Shown here: piece by piece, positions 57,238 through 64,000 of the stretch
How the letters are laid out: the number at the start of each line of letters is the position of its first letter
Position numbering within the stretch: position 1 is the stretch's first letter
DNA from: Echinochloa phyllopogon
Lineage: Eukaryota; Streptophyta; Magnoliopsida; Poales; Poaceae
NCBI GenBank assembly: GCA_033239725.1
Contig: BTCW01000015.1
Coordinates: 5,897,501-5,961,500, forward strand
DNA: 64,000 nt
Reading direction: 5' to 3'
Made by a program: the position numbers and the translations under genes
The notes under the pieces: generated by a model
Told to the model about the DNA's origin: nothing
The model's input: the letters and a program-made list of their open reading frames with translations, nothing else
The model's database searches: none

Positions 57238-60200
57238 TAAAAATTGCTAAAAGAGCCGACTGCTTTGATCGGCTGTTGATCACTGCTGACTGGCTCAACA
57301 GGACCTTCTCCCCAGTCCTTACCTGAGAAGCAATCTATGACTTGATATTCCCAGAAGGCCGGTTCCACATTAGCCACGCTAATTGAATCATCTGCTGGGA
57401 CAATTTCCACTTCATCATCTATCCACTGAATAAGCTGTTGATGCATAGTAGATGGAATACAGCAATTCGCATGAATCCAATCCCTTCCAAGTAGCAAGCT
57501 GTATGCCCCTTTGCCCTCAATAACAAAGAAGGTTGTAAGCAGAATCTTGGACCCAATCATCAGATCTACATGTACACATCCTTTGGTGTCCGAAGGATTT
57601 CCAGCAAAATCATTCAACACTATGCTTGTTGGCGTTAAATCTCCAGGGCTCATGCCAAGTTTCCTGAATGTATTGTATGGCATCACATTAACAGCAGCTC
57701 CACCATCAACAAACATCTTCGTTAGTGGCTTCCCGTTGACATATCCTCTTAAGTACAGTGGCTTCATGTGCCGATTCTGGACTGGCTTCTCGAAAATAGC
57801 TTGTTTATTCAATACCAATTGTGCCATTAACCCATATTGTTCGGCTTCATCCACTTCTGACAATATCTCTTCCTGTACAATTTGATTAGCTGGAGCCATG
57901 AATTCATTCGGCAAGAAACATACCATGCATGTAGGAGCCGAATGACCCGATTCGTCAGGCCTGTCTTTTGGACGCCATATCGATTTCATCCTGGTTCCTG
58001 CTTGCTTCAATTCTTGATTCCTCAGGCGTTGGACTCTTCTCTTCTGGCTCCTTCTTAAACCAGGTGGACACCACTGTCCTTTCTGCCAAACATACTCACG
58101 ATCTTCTTCCTCATGATCAATCCATCTATAATCAGCACGTCTTTTCATTGGTTGATCATCATTCTTATATATTTTTAGACGCCGATCATCACTAGGATGT
58201 ACCCTTCCAATTCTTTCATGGACGGATCGGCGAATGGCAACATTTTGCCTATGTTCGACATACCCATTATTGCACTCAGGACAGTTATTCCACGTAGGCA
58301 GCTTTAAACCCTCGTTCCAACAGTGTCTGAAGAAAACACAATCCCAATGTGCACGTTCTTGTTCTCGGACATATTCTTCTTGTTCTTCCTCAAACCTTTC
58401 TTCTTCGCGCCTTCTTTTCTCCTCCTCGTATTTACATCTCTGGTAGTGCTCTTTTTCTTGCTGACGCTGCCACTTATTGAGGAGAATACGCGATGTGACT
58501 CTGGGTTTAGAAGAACTCCCAATTTCAAATTGGCTATTCGGGAAGCGAGGTCTCTCCTCGCGAATCTGTTCGATCGTGATTTGCCGATTAGGATCTACTG
58601 AGCCACTCTGCTTCGCTTTCTTTGACGTCAGGACTCTCATTTTTTCCTTTTCTCCAGATTCGGCAGTACTCACCATATTGATTGAGAACCCAACCATGTT
58701 CTGAGGAAACGGGTTACTGTCCAACTTCATCTTATTGTCGAATTTCAAATGCCCTTCTTGGATAGCTTTCTGAATCCTCACTCTAAAAACCCTGCATTCA
58801 TTGATGGAATGAGAATTTCTATCATGGAATCCACAGTACCTCTTATCTTTCACTCCATCAGGCCGAAGCATAGAATGCCCCTCTGGTAGCTTGATTCGGC
58901 CTTCCTTTACAAGATAATCAAATAATTTATCTGCCTTAGTTACATCAAAATCATAGGTACCCTTATTCTGTTTAATCCACCTCTGATTCACCATGACTGG
59001 TTCTTTACTCCACACTATCTCTGCTGCGGCTATCTCCTCGCTATCTTCATACTCATCTTCTTGATCTGCTCTTTCAAGGAATTGGTTATAGATGTCAGCT
59101 ACATCATTATTTTTAGCAAATCTGGCATCTTTCTTGAAACCATATGCCTGGTTACTCATCAAGGCCAATCTGTGTGACAACTGGCCCAGATCATCAAACT
59201 CCATCCCGAATAGCTTCTCCCGAATGGCAGGCAGCATGCCGGCTACAGCCATACCAGCCAGCTGGTCATCAGGTATGTTCAGAGAAAAGCACATGCTCTT
59301 TGTTTCCCTAAATCTCCTGAGGAACTCCGTAGGTGTTTCATTATTCCTCTGCCTTAAGCTGGTCAAATCAACCAACTTTTTCTCGGTACTGCCAATGTAG
59401 TAATGAGCATGGAATTTCTGCTCCAGGTCTTTCCAAGTACAAATCGACTGAGCAGGCAAAGAAGCAAACCATGTAAAAGCTGGACCCGTCAGTGACAAAG
59501 GAAAGTATCTGATTCTGAAAGCCTCATCTGCCGAAGCTTCTCCAAGCTGCATCAGATATCGAGCTATATGCTCCACAGTGCTAGTATCATCTTGTCCTGA
59601 GAATTTAGTAAACTCTGTAGGCACCTTGACTCTATTCGGCAATGATACTCTTTGGTACCATTCCGGGAAAGGAGACGAGTACATGTACCCCTGATTTTTA
59701 GGCTTCAGACCGAATTGATTTTGCAATACATCGGTCATTTTTTGCACCATGAGGTCAATACTGGTATCTTGATTCCCTGGTCTCCCAGCAAGCATGCCTG
59801 CAGTACCAACATACCCAGGATTCGGGAGAGCGTCGATAGCATTGTAATCCATAAACTCTGAATATCCGTTTCCATACATGTCCCTTTGCAGCCTGTTGTT
59901 CAGAGGGGATATCTTATAAGCAGAAGCAGGTGGATTTCCCGTGGTGCCGAATGCCATATCACCATATGTGCGAGTTTTCGGCAGTGCAGGCTGAGGATCT
60001 TGCCGAATCGGTTGTCCATTTGTATCTTTAGTACCAGAACCTCCAGTTTCATCAGCATTTCCTTTACCATGTGGCTTCTGAGCTTGTGCTTGAACATTGA
60101 AGTATGTCGGGCCGCCCAATTGCCCATGTATCTGCTCGAAGGGTTTATCCACATGCTGACCAAAAATGCTTACCATTATATGCCGAAAGCTATTCAAGAA

Positions 60201-60470
60201 CGCAGCATTGTGATTGGTCATTGCTTCCCCCAAAGCTTTGTATAACAAGCCCGAGAATCTCTCCCTCTCTTCTTCTTCAGTAAAATCAGACTGCCCAGGA
60301 AGGAGAACTCTTGGCAAATCGGACTTGAGAAACGGCGCACCACTCCTGTTCTTAGCAAAAGACAGCAAGCACTTCTTGATGAACTGATCTGCAGCAATCT
60401 TCACCATCTGTTGATGTTCATCAGATAATTCTTCGAAAGTGACATCCAGAATGTCTTTTAATTCAGGCAT
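57237..60470 (-). CDS. gypsy gag-protease (intact frame)
   Basis: The likely start is ATG 60468-60470 (MPELKDILDVTFEELSDEHQ), 34 bp from the element end; the frame is open further upstream only because it runs into copia sequence. Gag domain: FPLSLTGPAFTWFASLPAQS; KFHAHYYIGSTEKKLVDLTS. The zinc-knuckle variant CX2HX4HX4C lies at 58794-58835 (YCGFHDRNSHSINEC). An Arg/Glu-rich segment (about 58380-58470) precedes protease (KPLYLRGYVNGKPLTKMFVD, then G-G-A). The frame ends at TAA 57237-57239. No palindrome cassettes occur in this element. Confidence 0.9.
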   Translation of the reverse strand: MPELKDILDVTFEELSDEHQQMVKIAADQFIKKCLLSFAKNRSGAPFLKSDLPRVLLPGQSDFTEEEERERFSGLLYKALGEAMTNHNAAFLNSFRHIMVSIFGQHVDKPFEQIHGQLGGPTYFNVQAQAQKPHGKGNADETGGSGTKDTNGQPIRQDPQPALPKTRTYGDMAFGTTGNPPASAYKISPLNNRLQRDMYGNGYSEFMDYNAIDALPNPGYVGTAGMLAGRPGNQDTSIDLMVQKMTDVLQNQFGLKPKNQGYMYSSPFPEWYQRVSLPNRVKVPTEFTKFSGQDDTSTVEHIARYLMQLGEASADEAFRIRYFPLSLTGPAFTWFASLPAQSICTWKDLEQKFHAHYYIGSTEKKLVDLTSLRQRNNETPTEFLRRFRETKSMCFSLNIPDDQLAGMAVAGMLPAIREKLFGMEFDDLGQLSHRLALMSNQAYGFKKDARFAKNNDVADIYNQFLERADQEDEYEDSEEIAAAEIVWSKEPVMVNQRWIKQNKGTYDFDVTKADKLFDYLVKEGRIKLPEGHSMLRPDGVKDKRYCGFHDRNSHSINECRVFRVRIQKAIQEGHLKFDNKMKLDSNPFPQNMVGFSINMVSTAESGEKEKMRVLTSKKAKQSGSVDPNRQITIEQIREERPRFPNSQFEIGSSSKPRVTSRILLNKWQRQQEKEHYQRCKYEEEKRRREEERFEEEQEEYVREQERAHWDCVFFRHCWNEGLKLPTWNNCPECNNGYVEHRQNVAIRRSVHERIGRVHPSDDRRLKIYKNDDQPMKRRADYRWIDHEEEDREYVWQKGQWCPPGLRRSQKRRVQRLRNQELKQAGTRMKSIWRPKDRPDESGHSAPTCMVCFLPNEFMAPANQIVQEEILSEVDEAEQYGLMAQLVLNKQAIFEKPVQNRHMKPLYLRGYVNGKPLTKMFVDGGAAVNVMPYNTFRKLGMSPGDLTPTSIVLNDFAGNPSDTKGCVHVDLMIGSKILLTTFFVIEGKGAYSLLLGRDWIHANCCIPSTMHQQLIQWIDDEVEIVPADDSISVANVEPAFWEYQVIDCFSGKDWGEGPVEPVSSDQQPIKAVGSFSNF

Positions 60471-60486
60471 CTTCGAAACTTGTCGT

Positions 60487-60504
60487 GTCCCACCGAGCGT
60501 GCCA
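60487..60504 (-). other. primer-binding site at the very end of the element
   Basis: On minus the element begins TGGCACGCTCGGTGGGAC, directly after the target duplication GCCAC. It has the TGG start and length of a tRNA-primed site but differs from that of the other two gypsy elements. Normally a 5' LTR would precede it. Confidence 0.75.
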
Positions 60505-61174
60505 GTGGCGTCCAACGCTTGCTCTTTTTGTTCCCCTTCTGAATCATCATCACATGATTGTGATTTTTCTTAATGCTCTCCTCTGCTGTCTTTAGCATCC
60601 CATGCAACTCACTCAGTGTTTTATCCAAGCCATTCATCTGAAATTTCAAGATAAAAGGCTCGTAGTTCGGCGGGAGCGACTGGAGAATAACATCAGTAGC
60701 CAAATCATGGTGAAGTTCAGAACCAAGTCTGTCCAAAGTCTCAATGTAACCAATCATTTTGATCACATGAGGACTGACCGGGCTACCTTCTGGCAGCTTG
60801 CACGCAAACAAGGACTTTGAGATATTGAACCTCTCAGTCCTGGCTTGGTTCTGAAACATCCCACGCAGCCCCTCGATCATGGTGTGAGCATCAGTATGCA
60901 CATACTGCTTCTGCAGATCAGGGGACATGGTGGCGAACATCAGACAGCTGGCATCAAGTGAGTCATTGCAGTGCTTCTCATAAGCTCTGCGATCAGCAGC
61001 ATTTGCATTGTCAGGGAGATCATCAGGATATGACTGCTCAAGAACATACTCCTTTTTCTCTTGCCTGAGAACAATTCTCAGGTTGCGGTACCAATCAATA
61101 AAGTTTGTTCCATTTAACTTTTCTTTCTCAAGAACAGAACGCAAGTTGAAAACAGAATTGTTACTGGTAGACAT
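60505..61174 (-). pseudogene. copia gag N-terminal part, cut by the gypsy element
   Basis: Starts MSTSNNSVFNLRSV at 61172-61174. Gag domain KLNGTNFIDWYRNLRIVLRQ; SPDLQKQYVHTDAHTMI; LPPNYEPFILKF. The frame reaches the insertion site and, without the gypsy element, would continue into the Lys/Gly-rich linker at 47730. The gag frame itself has no stop up to the insertion. Confidence 0.88.
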
Positions 61175-62545
61175 GATCTACAACATTAAAGTAAGGCAAG
61201 ATTTCAGCACTAAGTTTATGTAAAGACTTTCATTAACTCATTTAACAAAAGACAACCGACTATATCTAAGTCATCTTCCCTTTAATGACATATAGTGGTT
61301 CAAGATCCATAATCACTAAAATTCTAGTGAGCTTTAGCATCACGGCTAGAAAAGTAGTGATACAAGTAAGGAACATATTGCTAATCATATCTCTATACGA
61401 CTCTTGTTTCTTGGGTGGCATCCAATGCCCCGACCCCAACCCTATGCCTTAAAGCCCAAAACTGTTTTGATAGCTTTGCTGAGTAAACCAATACTATGCT
61501 TGTGAATGTCTGACATCCATCCTATACAAAAGGGATAGCTGAGGGTACTCTACTTTGGTAAACATACCACACAATGATCAAAGTTTATAGGTGCAGCTAT
61601 TGGTAAACGGCATAAAAAAACTCAACTTTTTTCGAGGGAAGCTATTCTATCATGATTAAAACATCCACCATATGTAAAAGAATGAAAGAATAATATGACA
61701 GGAAAATAAACATCACAGGCATATAATCATATTATATTGTGAATAGTATGGCCTCTTGCATCACAATGGGCTCCATCGCCATGGCTCCAATGTGACCTCC
61801 GTTGCCATCCGTCCTGTCTTGTGGTGATCATCATCGCCATCATGATTGAAGCCTCCATGAAGAGATACTAAGCTACTACATCTAATAGCTAGTGAAATAA
61901 TTACATGAGGATTCAAGCAACACAAGTCGACACGCGGGTCGTTATACAATAATGGTGCAACCTCAACCCTGTTGTGTTAACTTGCGACACGCAGGCCACA
62001 CAAATCATCATATACATCATCCATGACATTGAGGCCATACCATTCACATCATACCCTGCAAAAATGAGTTAGGCGTACGACGTGTTCTACCAAAGTAGCG
62101 CTTATGAAGCCGCTATAGCGAGAAAGCAACGGCGGTCCCGCATCTATGGAATCCTTATGAAAATCTCATCGGAGTGATCGCATCACCACAAATCTGAGCC
62201 ATTCATAATGCCTCAATTTTCACTAGTTCAATCACATTGACCGTGCAACCTTTGCACTCGAGAAGACTGCATCTACACATGACCTCGATCTGTTGGTTCA
62301 ATCAGCTGACTATGCACACAGTCAGTCCCTGATGGTGATTCCAGCCGGTAGGGACATGTCGTATGCATAACAGAGAAAGAACACGAACTAATCTTTTTGG
62401 TCACATGCCGTGCAATCAACTCGCTCCAGTTTTAACCCCTTATGACCAATTGATCTAATCAAACCGTGCAAAAGTAATAAATCCAATCTACTACAACAAC
62501 ATATCACCTATGTGCTAATGATCCAGACCAAAAACTACGCAAGAT
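61175..62545 (-). other. long copia leader between PBS and gag
   Basis: 1.37 kb with no coding on either strand beyond short random frames. Minus-strand gag splicing or an internal promoter cannot be judged from sequence alone. Confidence 0.6.
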
Positions 62546-62558
62546 GGCTCTGATACCA
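62546..62558 (-). other. copia primer-binding site
   Basis: On minus TGGTATCAGAGCC, one base after the 5' LTR; the standard initiator-Met tRNA site of plant copia elements. Confidence 0.85.
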
Positions 62559-62559
62559 C

Positions 62560-63047
62560 TGAAGGGAAACAGGTAGGCTACGCTAGCATCACTACCGCAT
62601 ACACCCAAGATACTTGCGAGTAGAAGATCATAGATCGTTACCACTAGACGCGCAGCGCAGCGGAAGAAGTCACGTGTCGATGTAGAGGAAGTAGTCGATC
62701 ACGTCCCACGAAACGAGCTCCTCGTCCTTGATCCCAGCAGCCGATCAGCGCAGCAGTCGCAACAGCGCCTCCACGGAGTCCACACGTACGGGGATGGAAC
62801 GTCGGGCGTCGGTGTGCTAGCACCGCACGCACGGCAAGGGCGGCGGCCGAGAGAGAGGAGGCGGCGGCTAGGGTGGGCGTGACTATTAGGTCATCTTGCC
62901 CCCCTAGCCCCTCCCTCGTATATATAGGGCGCACTAATAAGCTTCTATCTCATAGGCCCATTAGTAACCCTAATCCCTCTTGGATCAATATCCTCTTGGG
63001 CCTTTAAACCGTATTGTGATGATGTGCTCTTGGGCATATCACCAACA
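62560..63047 (-). repeat. copia 5' LTR
   Basis: 488 bp, the same length as the copy at 42996-43483, with about 17 visible differences, mostly transitions. A TATATATA box lies near 62918-62926. Confidence 0.92.
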
Positions 63048-63071
63048 GTGTACGGATACGATCCAATCCAA

Positions 63072-63250
63072 CTTCGGCCTTGTTTAGATGGAGAATAGGG
63101 GTGGGGATTTGGGATTTGGGGGTTTGAGGTCACTTCGTAATCATTGCGCCACTGTAGCATTTCGTTTGTATGTGTGAAAAATTATCCAAAAATTGATTAA
63201 TTAGGCTCAAAATGTTCGCCTCGTAGAGTACAACAAAACTGTGCAATTAG
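63072..63250. mobile_element. Tourist-like MITE remnant
   Basis: Left end GGCCTTGTTTAGATGG, then GAGGTCACTTCGTAATCATTGCGCCACTGTAGCATTTC and TTGATTAATTAGGCTCAAAATG, the reverse complement of the core of the MITE at 2928-3123. The right end is unclear. Confidence 0.6.
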
Positions 63251-63428
63251 TTTTTGATTTCATTTACAAAAATGAAATCAATTTCGTCAAAAGAAAACCA
63301 AAGAGTACGTACAACAACGCTGGACCTGACATATCACACCAGCTGATTCTCGACCGTTATTTCATACTAGTTCGACGACGGGGACATATATATCCAAAAT
63401 CGAAAATTGCCCATGCATCCACCCATCG

Positions 63429-64000
63429 TCACAGAGCGCGAACGCTGGCCATGGCAAGGGAAAGCCCGCCGACCAGCACCGCGAACAACCCAAGCGCCGT
63501 CGCCGGACCGACGGCGCCGGCGGCGAGTGCAGTGGCGGCCGAGGAGGCCGCGACGATCTCCGCCATGGCTGCGAGGTTGCCACGCTCGTGTCCGGCGTCG
63601 GCATTGACGCCGGCCGCAATCGGGTCGGCGGCGGCGGCGGCGTCGACCAAAACCTGCACGTTGAGCCCGTTCATGGCCGCATGTCAGTGAGCGATAACAC
63701 CAGGCTCTGCTCCGCTTAGAACAGAGTCCAATTTTCCAAAAAAACAGAGTCATGCGTCGCGCGACACGGGAATCCAGACAAAGATTAATTAGCTCACCTG
63801 CACGGCGTGGGTGGACGAGCGCGTGACCTCCACTGCTGCGGGCATGAGGTCCTCCGGCGGCGGCACGACCACGTCGGAGTAGTAGTAGTAGTAGTAGTGG
63901 GCGCCGTCCTTGGCGGCGCGGTTGCCGCCGTGGAGCAAGGGCACCGCGTCGTCCGCGCCCGGGTACACGAGGCCGTCGTTGTGGCTGTCGTCGTCGTCGT
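63429..64000 (-). CDS. paralogue of the gene at 40169-41353 (partial at window edge)
   Basis: Exon 2 is 63653-63429 (stop TGA), the intron 63797-63654 (GTGAGC...GTGCAG), and exon 1 runs from 63798 past the window edge, all on minus. Exon 1 text matches the other copy (ADDAVPLLHGGNRAAKDGAH; VTRSSTHAVQ against ATRSPTYAVQ) but contains a Tyr run from a TAG/CTA microsatellite (63880-63897). Exon 2 keeps the hydrophobic end (SAATALAAGAVGPATALG; LFAVLVGGLSLAMASV) and lacks the EEEE stretch. The two genes share orientation and intron position, so they arose by duplication. Confidence 0.75.

Larger units (their letters stand above)
47736..60504 (-). mobile_element. Tat-type gypsy element with a single LTR and antisense genes
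   Basis: 12.77 kb on the minus strand, flanked by GTGGC (47731-47735 and 60505-60509). From its 5' end (60504): PBS, gag-protease, RT-RNase H-integrase, two plus-strand genes, polypurine tract, 3' LTR (47736-49380). There is no 5' LTR: the first base after the target duplication is the T of the PBS TGG. Removing the element and one GTGGC restores the copia gag frame, so both ends are exact. Gag-pro and pol frames are intact (about 1077 and 1089 codons), with Y-I-D-D and D-D-E residues present. It lacks the LTR that would drive its own transcription. Confidence 0.9.
42996..63047 (-). mobile_element. Ty1/copia element carrying a nested gypsy element
   Basis: LTRs of 488 bp (42996-43483 and 62560-63047) with ends TGTTGG...CCTTCA on minus, flanked by GTGTA (42991-42995 and 63048-63052). 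The PBS TGGTATCAGAGCC (minus, 62558-62546) matches initiator-Met tRNA. Gag starts at 61174, after a 1.37-kb leader. The gypsy element 47736-60504 splits gag. Without it the copia would be about 7.3 kb. The LTRs differ at about 17 positions by eye, so it is the oldest of the complete insertions here. Pol has several frameshifts, a stop and a mutated RT active site. Confidence 0.93.

Noticed and set aside
60471..60515. Upstream extension of gypsy gag (MDATGTLGG...)
   Set aside because: It lies in the PBS and in copia gag sequence; the gag start is taken as ATG 60468-60470.
61741..61949. 62-codon minus frame with ATCGCCATGG repeats
   Set aside because: Short, inside the copia leader, no family features.
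1..64000. tRNA, rRNA or miRNA genes
   Set aside because: Scanned by eye for T-loop-like GGTTCGAAT with flanking stems and for rRNA cores; none convincing.

Overview
The window is nuclear DNA from a grass, most likely rice or a close Oryza relative. It shows short GT-AG introns, CpG-rich 5' gene ends, Stowaway-, Tourist- and hAT-like MITEs, and nested LTR retrotransposons of the Tat (Ty3/gypsy) and Ty1/copia lineages. There is no prokaryotic, organellar or CRISPR-like content. About two thirds of the window is transposon-derived.

Layout. 1-5.7 kb: a broken F-box/LRR gene fragment (minus), a Tourist-like MITE and a hAT-like MITE with an 8-bp target duplication. 5.0-14.7 kb: an unidentified minus-strand gene split by an 8.5-kb Tat-type gypsy element (5681-14180, 5-bp duplication GATGC); the host frame is continuous across the insertion. 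14.7-20.5 kb: mostly intergenic, with a MITE, a copia relic and a PPR fragment. 20.5-29.1 kb: a LINE 3' end interrupted by a truncated copia element (20743 to about 24210) and by a gag-only gypsy element (24398-28300, duplication ATAGG). 31.4-33.9 kb: a UTP18-like WD40 gene (minus) with a 5'-UTR intron and one in-frame stop. 34-40 kb: no clear gene; MITEs, a local duplication and a 146-bp tandem repeat. 40.2-41.4 kb: a two-exon gene for a repeat-containing protein with a hydrophobic C-terminus; its paralogue runs off the right edge (63429-64000). 43.0-63.0 kb: a copia element (488-bp LTRs, duplication GTGTA) that took in a 12.8-kb gypsy element (47736-60504, duplication GTGGC).

Three things stand out. 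(1) The 12.8-kb gypsy element has only its 3' LTR. Its other end is exactly the first base of the primer-binding site, yet a perfect 5-bp target duplication flanks the whole unit, as if a one-LTR cDNA had been integrated through its PBS end. (2) The same element carries, antisense to gag-pol, a six-exon 869-codon gene with a plant mobile domain and a coiled coil, followed by a second intron-containing gene. (3) The two other gypsy elements are seeded in LTRs and at protein linkers with doublets of the near-perfect palindrome ACCGGTC-W-GACCGGT, which is translated in several frames.

Relative insertion ages from LTR differences counted by eye: copia 42996-63047 about 17 of 488; gypsy 5681-14180 about 8 of 525; gag-only gypsy 24398-28300 5 of 649. 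Family names rest on motif recognition by eye; no database search was run.
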